Shown: positions 6,729 through 15,654, counted from the stretch's first letter. The stretch: 17,672 nucleotides of DNA from CAZERD01 sp964515405 (GCA_964515405.1 CAZERD010000026.1:1-17672); one strand, 5' to 3'. Notes: generated by a model from the sequence alone, not told the origin. Numbers and translations: made by a program.

Positions 6729-8110
6729 TAAAAACAAGATTTGCACCCAGCCCAACAGGACATCTGCATATAGGAGGTCTAAGAACAGCAATCTTCAACT
6801 ATCTTTATGCCAAAAAGAATAGTGGTCACTTTATACTGCGCATAGAAGACACAGATAAAGAACGTTCAAAGGAAAAATACGCCAGTGCGATACTAGAAGC
6901 CCTCAAATGGTGCGGACTGCTGTGGGACAAGATATACTACCAATCGCAGAGAACTGTCATATACGAACAATATATGGAAAAACTACTAAAAGAAGGCAAA
7001 GCCTACAGATGCTACTGTTCCAAGGAAAGACTTTTATCTCTAAAAAAAGAGCAAATAGAAAAAGGTGAAAATCCGCGCTACGACGGGTACTGTCGAGATC
7101 TTAACTTAAACATACCAGATAAACCACACGTTGTAAGAATAAAACTACCCAAGGAAGACATATCATATTACGACCATGTACATGGGCAAATAACGTATTC
7201 CTGGAGAAACTTTGAGGATTTCATCGTCAGAAGATCCGACGGCACCTTTATGTACAACTTTGCCAACGTAGTAGATGATATAGAAATGGGCATAACGCAC
7301 GTCATAAGGGGAGATGATCACATGACAAACACCGCAAAACAGCTTGTTCTATACAAACTACTAAGAGAAAATCCTCCCGAGTATGCCCACATACCCATGA
7401 TTCTGGGAGAAGACAAAACAAGACTATCAAAAAGGCACGGGGCAAAAAGTGTCCTGGAATACAGAGATGAAGGATTCCTTGCTGATGCACTTGTAAATTA
7501 CCTGGCAAGATTGGGGTGGTCCCATGGCAATCAAGAAATATTCACAAGGGAAGAACTAGAGAGATACTTCGACATAGGCCATTTAAACAAAGCAAGCGCC
7601 GTATTCAATCCGGAAAAACTCCTGTGGGTAAACGAGCAACACATGAAAAATACAAACCCTGAAAGACTCGTGGAGCTTGCCCTACCATTCATGGACGAAA
7701 GCTGCAAAACAAAAAACAAAGAGTACTTAAAGAAGGCTATAACAACCTTAGTACCACGGGTTTCCACTCTGAAAGAACTCGGAGAAAAATCAACATTTTA
7801 CTGCAAAGCCCCTACTTCCTATGAAGAAAAAGGAGTCAAAAAATATGTAAAGGATAGAATTAAAGAACCACTACGATACCTTAGAGAAAAACTAAAAGAT
7901 GCCAGCTTCACCGACGAAGAAGAACTAAAGGGGATATTTACCGAGACAATGGAACGTTTCGGTGTAAAAATGATAGCAATAGCCCAACCCGTAAGAATAG
8001 CTATAACAGGCAAATCAGTTGGACCTGGTATATACGAATCGCTTGTGGTGCTTGGAAAAAAAGAATCACTAAGGAGAATAAATAGATTTATTGAAGCGCT
8101 TGGGATATAA
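6725..8110 (+). CDS. gltX: Glutamyl-tRNA synthetase
   Basis: This class I aminoacyl-tRNA synthetase charges tRNA-Glu with glutamate in the cytosol. It has 461 residues, normal for bacterial GluRS. The HIGH-type motif is HLHIG (13-17) and the KMSKS-type motif is TRLSKRHG (232-239). Cysteines 96, 98 and 123 mark the zinc-binding insert found in many GluRS. The C-terminal anticodon-binding helical domain is complete. Whether it also charges tRNA-Gln (non-discriminating) cannot be read from the sequence. It starts in an ATGA overlap with lptA behind GGGGG at 6711-6715, and its 3' end overlaps the next gene by 20 nt. No second gltX or gatCAB gene is in the window. Confidence 0.97.
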   Translation: MIKTRFAPSPTGHLHIGGLRTAIFNYLYAKKNSGHFILRIEDTDKERSKEKYASAILEALKWCGLLWDKIYYQSQRTVIYEQYMEKLLKEGKAYRCYCSKERLLSLKKEQIEKGENPRYDGYCRDLNLNIPDKPHVVRIKLPKEDISYYDHVHGQITYSWRNFEDFIVRRSDGTFMYNFANVVDDIEMGITHVIRGDDHMTNTAKQLVLYKLLRENPPEYAHIPMILGEDKTRLSKRHGAKSVLEYRDEGFLADALVNYLARLGWSHGNQEIFTREELERYFDIGHLNKASAVFNPEKLLWVNEQHMKNTNPERLVELALPFMDESCKTKNKEYLKKAITTLVPRVSTLKELGEKSTFYCKAPTSYEEKGVKKYVKDRIKEPLRYLREKLKDASFTDEEELKGIFTETMERFGVKMIAIAQPVRIAITGKSVGPGIYESLVVLGKKESLRRINRFIEALGI

Positions 8111-8864
8111 AGAATTAGTCTCTTCATATACAGATAAAAGAATTCTACTATGGTCCGCGTTCCTTGCTTACCTATCTGTGTTAAATATGGCCCCTTTCAT
8201 GTACTTTCTCATCCTTACAGCCACACACATCCCCTTTGTACACTTAAAGCTCAACGACATGTCCAAGTTTCTCTCAGAGATAATGCCAAAGTACTCGGGA
8301 GCTTTCGACAGATACATACATATGTTTCTCTCAAACACCAAAAACATGGAACTAATAAATACACTTATACTACTTGCAGCAGCTTTCAGCCTCGCGAAAG
8401 CGTTTCTATCCTGCGTTGACGATATATGGGGAGTAGAAAAGAGAAAGAACATAGTAAAAGAAGGTATACGGGTGCTCATATCAATGTTCATCTTTAGTCT
8501 CGCTATATCTCTAACCTTGGTTTTTAGCATCGTGTTACCTATATTCCTCCCTAATATAGCATACAAACTCTATCAGACTTTCCTCCCATTCTTACTATGG
8601 TTCACCATTACCACCATACTTTTCAGGATATCCATCAGGAAAAGCATAAAAACAAAATATCTTATAGTCTCCTCGTTCACAACCACAGCAATGGTATTCA
8701 TCCTGAAAGGCATGTTAGCGATATATTTCAAATTCTTCATATACAACAAGATATACGGAAGCTTGAGTATAGTTCCAACCCTCCTATTATGGCTGTTCCT
8801 TTTTTGGAATGTTATACTGCTTGGTATTGCAGTAGCAAAACTACTTTCCGAACGAACAACATAG
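8091..8864 (+). CDS. YihY/BrkB-family inner-membrane protein
   Basis: This is a polytopic membrane protein of about 257 residues with about six hydrophobic helices. The closing segment, YGSLSIVPTLLLWLFLFW followed by a last helix, is the recognisable YihY/BrkB signature. So is the charged WGVEKRKN turn after the second helix. The molecular role of the family is not settled: the old RNase BN name is an error for E. coli YihY, and transport or envelope functions have been suggested. The start is uncertain. The best candidates are TTG at 8091 or TTG at 8100, both inside the end of gltX. AAGGAG at 8071-8076 lies rather far upstream, so coupled translation is likely. It is the last gene of the overlapping run, and no terminator is evident after it. 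Confidence 0.8.
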   Translation: MKRLGYKELVSSYTDKRILLWSAFLAYLSVLNMAPFMYFLILTATHIPFVHLKLNDMSKFLSEIMPKYSGAFDRYIHMFLSNTKNMELINTLILLAAAFSLAKAFLSCVDDIWGVEKRKNIVKEGIRVLISMFIFSLAISLTLVFSIVLPIFLPNIAYKLYQTFLPFLLWFTITTILFRISIRKSIKTKYLIVSSFTTTAMVFILKGMLAIYFKFFIYNKIYGSLSIVPTLLLWLFLFWNVILLGIAVAKLLSERTT

Positions 8865-8872
8865 GGTTTTAC

Positions 8873-8900
8873 TTGAAAATTACCCCTCCTGCGTTATTAT
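8873..8900 (+). promoter_or_regulatory. Candidate sigma70 promoter for htrA
   Basis: TTGAAA at 8873-8878 and TATTAT at 8895-8900 are separated by 16 bp. The predicted start, near 8907, leaves a leader of about 24 nt that contains the strong GGAGG site at 8919-8923. No sigmaE or sigma32-type elements were seen, so stress regulation is not evident here. Confidence 0.5.
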
Positions 8901-8930
8901 TCCCTTAAGAACAATTTTGGAGGTGAAAAC

Positions 8931-10349
8931 ATGAAGGTAACACATGCCAAGCGGGTCATCCTGCTATTGCTCATCTTTACCATCCTACTCCCCTACACAA
9001 CAACAGCTCAACAGCTACCTAACTTTACCAAGTTAGCAAAGAAGGCTCTGCCTGCTGTTGTAAACATAAGCACAACACAAATAATCAAAACACATAACCC
9101 ATTCCCGAGGTTTCAACTCCCGTTCGATAAAAATTCCCCGTTCTACCAGTTTTTTAACCAATTCAACCAATTCTTTAATCAACCTCAAACGAGAAAGGTC
9201 TATGCTCTCGGCTCTGGCTTCATTATATCTCCTGACGGATATATACTGACAAACTATCACGTAATAAAACACGCTACAACAATCCAGGTAAGACTGCTCA
9301 ACAACAATCAGTTCTACAAGGCCAGGGTTGTAGGAGTAGATCCAGAAGCTGACATAGCGCTCATAAAGATAAAACCCAGAGAGAAACTACCAACCCTCCA
9401 ACTTGGAGACTCCAGTAAGATTCAAATAGGACAATGGGTCATAGCTGTAGGTAACCCCTTCGGTCTCAACGGTACAGTTACAGCAGGCATAATAAGTGCA
9501 AAGGGAAGAGTCATAGGAACAAGCCCTATAGACCACTTTCTCCAGACAGACGCTGCCATAAACCCAGGAAATTCTGGCGGACCACTAATAAATATGCAGG
9601 GCAAGGTAATAGGCATGAACACAGCCATAATAGAAGGAGGTACAGGCATAGGGTTTGCCATACCATCAAACATGATAAAGGAAGAACTCCCCTATCTAAT
9701 GAAGGGAGAAAAGGTAAAAAGGGGTTATATAGGTGTTGATATAGAACCCATAACCCCAAGCGCTGCCAGAGCTCTGGGGTTGCACTCTACAAACGGTGCA
9801 ATTATCACCCAGGTATTCTCCCACACAGGAGCAGCCAAAGCCGGACTGAAACCGGGGGACATAATAGTCAGCGTAAACGGAAAGAAAATAACAAGCGCAA
9901 ATGAACTCCCCTACATGATATCAATAATGAGACCAGGCACAAAAATAAAACTCGGCATACTTAGAAACGGAAAGCGCATAACAAAAATCGTCACATTGGG
10001 TGTTAGACCGTCGAAAACTCAAATGCAAAAGCAGGAAGAAAAAGAATATTACCAACCAAACTCGTATAAAACTCACTTTGGATTCAGCATATCAAACATA
10101 ACACTCAACCTCAGAGAAAGATTTCATCTAAAAGAACACAAAGGTATAGTGATAACACATGTAAACCCAAACTCATTTGCCTACATGGCAGGTGTCAGAC
10201 CAGGCGACGTTATAAAGGCTGTAAACTACCACAAGGTTTATTCTGTAAGGGAATTCAAAAAGGTGTTATCTGAAAGCAGGTCCAAAAACGTTATCTTCCT
10301 TACAATCAGAAGAGGGAACACTACAATATTCTTAAGCATACAAAAATAA
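8931..10349 (+). CDS. htrA: HtrA/DegP-family periplasmic serine protease with two PDZ domains
   Basis: This exported protease and chaperone degrades or refolds damaged envelope proteins. It has 472 residues, standard for DegP/DegQ. In order it shows a signal peptide (about 1-26, ending in TTTA), a trypsin-like domain with triad His110 (TNYHV), Asp141 (EADIALI) and Ser215 (NPGNSGGPL), PDZ1 beginning near residue 264 (YIGVDIEP), and PDZ2 from about 380 to the C-terminus (GIVITHVNPNSFAYMAGVRPGD). The regulatory LA-loop region (about 55-88) is rich in Phe, Asn and Gln, with FNQFNQFFNQ in it. The ATG is well supported by GGAGG with 7 nt spacing. It has its own candidate promoter and ends directly at a strong hairpin. 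DegP, DegQ and MucD cannot be separated by eye. Confidence 0.95.
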   Translation: MKVTHAKRVILLLLIFTILLPYTTTAQQLPNFTKLAKKALPAVVNISTTQIIKTHNPFPRFQLPFDKNSPFYQFFNQFNQFFNQPQTRKVYALGSGFIISPDGYILTNYHVIKHATTIQVRLLNNNQFYKARVVGVDPEADIALIKIKPREKLPTLQLGDSSKIQIGQWVIAVGNPFGLNGTVTAGIISAKGRVIGTSPIDHFLQTDAAINPGNSGGPLINMQGKVIGMNTAIIEGGTGIGFAIPSNMIKEELPYLMKGEKVKRGYIGVDIEPITPSAARALGLHSTNGAIITQVFSHTGAAKAGLKPGDIIVSVNGKKITSANELPYMISIMRPGTKIKLGILRNGKRITKIVTLGVRPSKTQMQKQEEKEYYQPNSYKTHFGFSISNITLNLRERFHLKEHKGIVITHVNPNSFAYMAGVRPGDVIKAVNYHKVYSVREFKKVLSESRSKNVIFLTIRRGNTTIFLSIQK

Positions 10350-10380
10350 GGAAAAAGGGGGGTCTGTACCCCCTTTTTCC
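10350..10380. terminator. Hairpin between convergent htrA and PFOR genes, probably a shared terminator
   Basis: GGAAAAAGGGGG (10350-10361) pairs perfectly over 12 bp with CCCCCTTTTTCC (10369-10380) around a 7-nt loop. It begins at the base after the htrA stop and lies 11 nt beyond the PFOR stop. Read on the minus strand, the stem is followed by CTTATTTTTG, a fair U-tract for PFOR. On the plus strand the U-run lies within the stem, so it is weaker for htrA. Confidence 0.85.
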
Positions 10381-10391
10381 AGAATCCATGC

Positions 10392-13300
10392 TCAAAACGG
10401 CAAAGTGGCAAGGTTTTTGTATATCTCATATCGCTCTTTAGCATCAGCTTCCGCTTTCTGGAACAGTTCTTCTGCAACATCTGGGAACGTAATCTTCAAA
10501 GAGGCAAACCTAACTTCACTCATAAGAAAATCCCTGAAAGATGCTGTAGGCTCCTTAGAATCAAGTATAAATGGATTCTTCCCTTCTTGTTTGAGCAACG
10601 GATTATACCTATACAGATGCCAATAACCTGCTTCCACAGCCCTCTTCTCCTGATCCATAGTTCTGCTGGAACCTCCCCTTATTCCATGGGCGATGCACGG
10701 ACAATAAGCTATTATCAGTGACGGCCCCGGATAGCTCTCAGCCTCCAGAAACGCTTTGAGCGTCTGGTTATAATCAGCACCCATGGCTATCTGTGCCACA
10801 TATACATAACCATAGGCCATAGCCATCCTGCCCAGATCCTTCTTTTTAGTTCTCTTCCCAGCAGCCGCAAATTGAGCTACAGCAGCCTCAAAGGTAGCTT
10901 TTGAAGCTTGCCCTCCAGTGTTGGAGTAAACTTCTGTATCAAGAACAAGCACATTAACATCCTCACCACTTGCAAGCACATGGTCAAGACCACCATATCC
11001 TATATCATATGCCCATCCATCTCCACCTATCGCCCACACGGATTTCTTCACAAGGTCATCACTTCTCTTACTTATCTCTCCAAGTAATTTCCTGGCTCTG
11101 CTATCAGCCACATCTGTCCTGAGCACATTCAAAACTCTAGCAGCAGCACGCTTGGAACCATCAGCGTTATCCATATTCTCTATCCACTCCTTAAAAGGAG
11201 ATTTCAACTCCTCTGGGATATCAAGTGATATCAATTCCTCCATTAGAGTCCTCAACGATTTCCTTCTCTGCTTAGAGGCAAGAGCCATACCTAAAGCATA
11301 CTCAGCATTATCCTCAAACAGAGAATTGGCCCAAGCTGGACCTCTACCCTGCTGATTCTTACAATACGGCATCGATGGGGCTGAAGCCCCCCAGATGGAT
11401 GAGCAACCTGTGGCATTGGCTATTATCATCCTATCACCGAACAGCTGCGTTATCAACTTAACATAAGGAGTCTCGCCACACCCCGCGCACGCTCCAGAGA
11501 ACTCAAGCAACGGTCTCCTGAACTGACTCCCTTTAACCGTATCAGGTGAGGCGATATCGTCCTTATCTGGTAGCGCATTGGCAAACTCCCAGTTCTTTAT
11601 TTCTGCCTCCTGGGTGTCTATTGGTTTCATAACAAGCGCCTTCTTCTTAGACGGGCAAACTTCAACACACACACCGCATCCGGTGCAATCCAATACAGAA
11701 ACCTGGATCCTATACTGGTACCCTTTAACATCTTTACCTATAGCTCTCTTCGTAACAAACCCTTCAGGAGCACCCTTGAGTTCATCCTCCATGAGCAAGA
11801 AAGGTCTTATAGCTGCATGAGGACACACATAAGCACAGTAATTACACTGAATACAATTATCCGGAATCCACTCCGGTACATCTATGGCAACTCCCCTCTT
11901 TTCGTACGCGGTTGTACCAAGTGGAAACTCTCCATTTTCTCTCCCAACAAACGTGGATACAGGTAGGCTATCACCTTCCTGGGCATTCATCACATCTACA
12001 ACATTCCTTATGAAGTCAGGCCTATCCTTCGGGGTTTTCTCTATAACCGTATCTTCAGCATTCTTCCACTCCTCGGGCACATCAACTCTAACAAGTTCCT
12101 CGATTCCCCTATCCACAGCCTGATAGTTCATTTGTACAACCTTTTCACCCTTTCTGCCATACGTTTCCTTTATGGCTTTCTTAAGCAGTCCACGAGCCTT
12201 TTCTATCTCTATAACATTGGCAAGCTTGAAAAACGCAGCCTGCATTATCATATTAATCCTTACACCAAGACCTATTTCCTTCGCTATCTGCGTGGCATTT
12301 ATTACATAGAACTTTATATCATTTTGAGCTATGTATCTCTTCATCTGGCCTGGCAACCTCTCACCCAATTGCTTTGTGCTCCACGTGGTATTGAGAACAA
12401 ACGTACCGCCCTTCTTAAGTCCCTTGAGAAGATCATACTGATACACATAGGACTGCTTATGACACGCTATATAGTCAGCATCTGAAATAAGGTACGTAGA
12501 CTTTATAGGCTTTTTCCCGAACCTAAGATGAGATACAGTCAAACCACCGGATTTCCTTGAGTCATAGGCAAAATAGCCTTGAGCATACATATCTGTATTA
12601 TCACCTATTATCTTTATGGCATCCTTGTTAGCCCCAACGGTACCGTCAGATCCGAAGCCCCAGAACTTACACTGAATGGTACCCTCAGGTGTAGTATCTA
12701 TCCTTTCCTTCTCCTCAAGGGACGTGAACGTTACGTCATCAACTATGCCTATGGTAAAACTGTTTTTGGGTTTATCTTCCTTGAGATTATCAAAAACAGC
12801 CTTTATTTGAGATGGAGTTGTGTCCTTGGAACTCAAACCATACCTACCACCGACTATAAGGGGCTTGAATTCCTTGTCATAAAAGAGGGACTTTATATCC
12901 TCATACATTGGCTCTCCAACAGAGCCAGGTTCCTTTGTCCTCTCAAGCACGGCTATTCTCTTAGCAGTGCCTGGCAAAGCCTCAAGAAAGTATTTCTCTG
13001 AGAAAGGTCTATAAAGATGAACCTTTATAACCCCAACCTTTTCACCTTTATCCAGCAGATAATCAACCGTTTCTTCTATGGTTTCAGTTACGGAACCCAT
13101 GGCAACAACCACCCTATCCGCTTCAGGGTGTCCATAATAATTAAAGGGCTTATACTCTCTCCCTGTAAGCCTGGAAATCTCCTTCATATACCCTGCTACT
13201 ATATCTGGAACAGCCTCGTAAAACCTGTTACCGGACTCCCTTGTCTGGAAAAATATGTCCGGATTCTGGGCAGTCCCCATTATCTTCGGATGCTCTGGGT

Positions 13301-13922
13301 TCAAGGCGTTCTCTCTAAACCTTCTCACAGCATCCATGTCTATAAGTTTGGCGAGGTCATCATAATCCAGCACCTCTATCTTTTGTATCTCATGAGAAGT
13401 CCTAAAACCATCGAAGAAGTGCAGGAACGGAACACTAGACTTCACAGCCGCAAGGTGGGCTATGCTACCAAGGTCCATAACCTCCTGAACACCTCCGCTC
13501 GCCAGCAGGGCAAAACCTGTTTGCCTTACAGCCATCACATCTGAATGATCACCAAATATGGAGAGTGCATGTGTGGCAACTGTTCTTGCAGAGACGTGAA
13601 ATACGCCTGGTAAGAACTCCCCTGCTATCTTGTACATGTTTGGTATCATCAGTAACAATCCCTGGGAAGCTGTAAACGTGGTAGTAAGAGAACCAGCAGC
13701 CAAGGAACCATGCGTGGCACCAGAAGCCCCAGCTTCCGACTGCATCTCCATAACCTTCACCGTATGGCCAAATATGTTCTTCCTACCCTTGGCAGACCAT
13801 AAATCAACAAGCTCTGCCATAGGGGAAGACGGTGTGATAGGGTAAATCGTAGCTACCTCAGTAAAAGCATATGCCACATGAGCCGCCGCAGTATTGCCAT
13901 CCATACTTTTCCACTGAGCCAT
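10392..13922 (-). CDS. por: Pyruvate:ferredoxin (flavodoxin) oxidoreductase, single-chain
   Basis: This enzyme oxidises pyruvate and CoA to acetyl-CoA and CO2, reducing ferredoxin; the reverse reaction fixes CO2. It is the one-polypeptide, homodimeric PFOR/NifJ type with 1176 residues. The N-terminal YPITPSSPMAE motif (27-37) marks the pyruvate-binding domain. The ferredoxin-like domain has two 4Fe-4S sets, Cys690/693/696/700 and Cys746/749/752/756. A third cluster is held by CAGC (812, 815), Cys840 and a C-terminal cysteine near 1076. The thiamine diphosphate site is GGDGWAYDIGYGG to NTGGQAS (about 967-1007). The protein ends near where domain VII of Desulfovibrio africanus PFOR (1232 residues) begins, so that oxygen-stabilising extension appears to be missing. 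AAGGAGG at 13928-13934 supports the ATG. Confidence 0.97.
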   Translation of the reverse strand: MAQWKSMDGNTAAAHVAYAFTEVATIYPITPSSPMAELVDLWSAKGRKNIFGHTVKVMEMQSEAGASGATHGSLAAGSLTTTFTASQGLLLMIPNMYKIAGEFLPGVFHVSARTVATHALSIFGDHSDVMAVRQTGFALLASGGVQEVMDLGSIAHLAAVKSSVPFLHFFDGFRTSHEIQKIEVLDYDDLAKLIDMDAVRRFRENALNPEHPKIMGTAQNPDIFFQTRESGNRFYEAVPDIVAGYMKEISRLTGREYKPFNYYGHPEADRVVVAMGSVTETIEETVDYLLDKGEKVGVIKVHLYRPFSEKYFLEALPGTAKRIAVLERTKEPGSVGEPMYEDIKSLFYDKEFKPLIVGGRYGLSSKDTTPSQIKAVFDNLKEDKPKNSFTIGIVDDVTFTSLEEKERIDTTPEGTIQCKFWGFGSDGTVGANKDAIKIIGDNTDMYAQGYFAYDSRKSGGLTVSHLRFGKKPIKSTYLISDADYIACHKQSYVYQYDLLKGLKKGGTFVLNTTWSTKQLGERLPGQMKRYIAQNDIKFYVINATQIAKEIGLGVRINMIMQAAFFKLANVIEIEKARGLLKKAIKETYGRKGEKVVQMNYQAVDRGIEELVRVDVPEEWKNAEDTVIEKTPKDRPDFIRNVVDVMNAQEGDSLPVSTFVGRENGEFPLGTTAYEKRGVAIDVPEWIPDNCIQCNYCAYVCPHAAIRPFLLMEDELKGAPEGFVTKRAIGKDVKGYQYRIQVSVLDCTGCGVCVEVCPSKKKALVMKPIDTQEAEIKNWEFANALPDKDDIASPDTVKGSQFRRPLLEFSGACAGCGETPYVKLITQLFGDRMIIANATGCSSIWGASAPSMPYCKNQQGRGPAWANSLFEDNAEYALGMALASKQRRKSLRTLMEELISLDIPEELKSPFKEWIENMDNADGSKRAAARVLNVLRTDVADSRARKLLGEISKRSDDLVKKSVWAIGGDGWAYDIGYGGLDHVLASGEDVNVLVLDTEVYSNTGGQASKATFEAAVAQFAAAGKRTKKKDLGRMAMAYGYVYVAQIAMGADYNQTLKAFLEAESYPGPSLIIAYCPCIAHGIRGGSSRTMDQEKRAVEAGYWHLYRYNPLLKQEGKNPFILDSKEPTASFRDFLMSEVRFASLKITFPDVAEELFQKAEADAKERYEIYKNLATLPF

Positions 13923-13965
13923 AAAAACCTCCTTACAAAAAGTAAATACACAAACCCCTATTTAA

Positions 13966-13993
13966 ATTATAGGACTTACACAGCTAAATGCAA
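13966..13993 (-). promoter_or_regulatory. Candidate promoter for PFOR
   Basis: On the minus strand a perfect TATAAT lies at 13966-13971, 16 bp from a weak TTGCAT -35 at 13988-13993. The -35 element lies in the last codons of the alcohol dehydrogenase gene. No terminator separates the two genes, so PFOR may also be read from upstream. Confidence 0.45.
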
Positions 13994-15148
13994 TATATCT
14001 CTCACCATTCCCTTAGAGTATTTTTTATCCAACCCCCACTTAAAAGCAGAGTTGCATATACCCTCCGCTATCTTATCAATATCAGAGACTGGAATACCCA
14101 ACTCCTCGAGAGAAACAGGAGCACCCACCTCTTTAAACCAGCTTTTCAATGCCACAACACCGAGGCGAGCCCTAAAACTTGCAGAACCCGACACCACACC
14201 AAACACACGCTCCGCAAAGAGAACAAATCTATCAATACAGCATCCAGAGTTAACCTGATACTGCATCCATGCAGGAAGCACTACAGCAAGACCCGCTCCA
14301 TGAGCCACATCATACATCGCACTAAGCGTGTGCTCAATCATATGGTTGGGAAACTCGTACTTACCGACACCTGTCGTGCATATACCATTTAGCGCAAGGG
14401 TGCTTGCCCACATCATTGATGCCCTCGCCTCATAATCCTTAGGATTCCTTAGTATTTTTTCAACAGAAGACATCACCACTCTGACAAGATGCTCGGAGAA
14501 GCCATCTGTGATTGGGGTGTATTTATCCTCCTGAGTAAGATAAGACTCCAAAACGTGCGATATGATATCCACCGCGCCATATACCGAATACTCCCTGCCA
14601 ACAGAATAGGTAACAGAAGGATCCATTATAGAAATCTTAGGAAAAAGCAGGGGTGACTTCACGTATAACTTCTGCTTAGTCTCATCATTTGTTATTACGG
14701 TGTTACCATTCATTTCGGATGCTGTTGCTGCCACAGTCAATACCACAGCAAGAGGCAAGGCTCTCTCAACAACCACCTTATCAAGAAAAAAATCCCAAAC
14801 ATCCCTGTCCGCTAGTACACCAAAAGCTATAGCCTTTGATTCATCTATGACGCTTCCACCCCCCACGGCAACAATAACCTGTACCCCTTCTCTTTTAGCG
14901 ATATCAATACCCTCCCTGGTATGAGAAAGCACAGGATTAGGCTTCACACCCGGATGCTCCACAATTTCCACTCCATTACTTCTCAAAGAGGATACCACCC
15001 TATCATATACACCTATCTTTTTTATACTACCTCTACCATACACGAGTAGAGCTCTCTTCCCCATAGAGTTTACAAAATAACCAATTTCATCTATCCTATC
15101 CCTACCAAAAATAATTTTCGTCGGGTTATAAAACTCAAAATCACGCAT
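13976..15148 (-). CDS. Iron-type alcohol dehydrogenase (YqhD/butanol dehydrogenase-like)
   Basis: This is a group III metal-dependent dehydrogenase of 390 residues. It interconverts aldehydes and primary alcohols with NAD(P)H in the cytosol. The N-terminal FEFYNPTKIIFG and the dinucleotide-binding VGGGSVIDESKA (95-106) match the YqhD/Bdh branch. Metal ligands are Asp194 and His198 (GAVDIISH), His269 and His283 (NHMIEH, DVAHG), with the same spacing as E. coli YqhD Asp194, His198, His267 and His281. NADPH preference is expected from the family, but the substrate cannot be told. GGGGAGG at 15156-15162 with 7 nt spacing supports the ATG. It sits just upstream of PFOR, which suggests a fermentative or reversible acetyl/aldehyde redox role. 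No acetaldehyde dehydrogenase is nearby. Confidence 0.93.
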   Translation of the reverse strand: MRDFEFYNPTKIIFGRDRIDEIGYFVNSMGKRALLVYGRGSIKKIGVYDRVVSSLRSNGVEIVEHPGVKPNPVLSHTREGIDIAKREGVQVIVAVGGGSVIDESKAIAFGVLADRDVWDFFLDKVVVERALPLAVVLTVAATASEMNGNTVITNDETKQKLYVKSPLLFPKISIMDPSVTYSVGREYSVYGAVDIISHVLESYLTQEDKYTPITDGFSEHLVRVVMSSVEKILRNPKDYEARASMMWASTLALNGICTTGVGKYEFPNHMIEHTLSAMYDVAHGAGLAVVLPAWMQYQVNSGCCIDRFVLFAERVFGVVSGSASFRARLGVVALKSWFKEVGAPVSLEELGIPVSDIDKIAEGICNSAFKWGLDKKYSKGMVRDILHLAV

Positions 15149-15177
15149 ATCCAGACCTCCCCAAATTTTTATCTAAA

Positions 15178-15204
15178 CCTATACGAGCAGTAGATATGTG
15201 TCAA
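15178..15204 (-). promoter_or_regulatory. Candidate promoter for the alcohol dehydrogenase gene
   Basis: On the minus strand a perfect -35 TTGACA lies at 15199-15204, immediately after the superoxide reductase terminator. TATAGG at 15178-15183 is the best -10, with a short 15-bp spacer, so the pair is not ideal. It would give alcohol dehydrogenase, and perhaps PFOR, an independent start. Confidence 0.4.
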
Positions 15205-15206
15205 GG

Positions 15207-15226
15207 AAAACGGGGGACCAGCCCCC
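15207..15226 (-). terminator. Rho-independent terminator of the superoxide reductase gene
   Basis: On the minus strand GGGGG (15222-15226) pairs with CCCCC (15212-15216) across a 5-nt loop, and is followed by G and then TTTT (15207-15210). It begins 5 nt after the TAA stop. The stem is short, but the G/C content and U-run fit an intrinsic terminator. Confidence 0.65.
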
Positions 15227-15231
15227 ACAAC

Positions 15232-15624
15232 TTAGAATCTGATATCTGCAGAACCTTCCCAGAGTCCATGAATGTTACAATAGCTCCAAGCATACAGGGT
15301 ACCTGGTTTGCTCAACTTAACTTTGAACACTGCATAAGGAGATACGTAGACACCACCCTTATTCGGCCCAGCCGTTGATTCACCGTGAGACAAAAACTCG
15401 GCTTTACCCAAATCAGTAACAACTCCACTACCCTCAGCCTTATAAAAAAGCTGAATATAGGTAATGAAGTGCTCAGTAGTATTGGGATGCGGTACATCTC
15501 TTCCTACGCTAACCTTAACCTCAAACTCCTCTCCTGCCTTGATGCCATTAGGAATCTCAATCACTGGAACATGCTTTTCAGATTTAAAGTCCCCCGTCTT
15601 AACAAAACTACCCAACGCTCCCAT
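15232..15624 (-). CDS. Superoxide reductase, one-iron (neelaredoxin, class II) type
   Basis: This enzyme reduces superoxide to hydrogen peroxide without making oxygen, taking electrons usually from rubredoxin. It has 130 residues with only the catalytic domain and lacks the N-terminal desulforedoxin domain of class I enzymes. Iron ligands are all visible: His18 (SEKHVPVI), His46 and His52 (PHPNTTEH), Cys116 and His119 (YCNIHGLW). The conserved active-site Glu16-Lys17 pair is intact. It is cytosolic, with no signal peptide. The start is clear, with AAGGAGG at 15631-15637 and 6 nt spacing. It has its own strong promoter and terminator, so it forms a single-gene unit. It would protect the nearby oxygen-sensitive PFOR and molybdopterin enzymes. 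No rubredoxin or peroxidase gene is in the window. Confidence 0.95.
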   Translation of the reverse strand: MGALGSFVKTGDFKSEKHVPVIEIPNGIKAGEEFEVKVSVGRDVPHPNTTEHFITYIQLFYKAEGSGVVTDLGKAEFLSHGESTAGPNKGGVYVSPYAVFKVKLSKPGTLYAWSYCNIHGLWEGSADIRF

Positions 15625-15654
15625 ATTTCACCTCCTTGATAAAATCCTTACATA

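Noticed and set aside
8883..8923. CCTCC upstream of htrA could pair with its GGAGG ribosome site as an attenuator
   Set aside because: Only 5 bp pair, and the CCTCC lies upstream of the predicted transcription start, so it would matter only in read-through transcripts.
12132..13544. Three long plus-strand open frames (117, 140 and 175 codons) opposite PFOR
   Set aside because: They lie antisense to a clearly real, well-conserved gene, have no ribosome sites, and their translations show no domain. They are by-products of the PFOR codon pattern.
13927..13944. Small inverted repeat TTAC/GTAA in the PFOR leader
   Set aside because: The stem is 4 bp in an A/T-rich region and is expected by chance.
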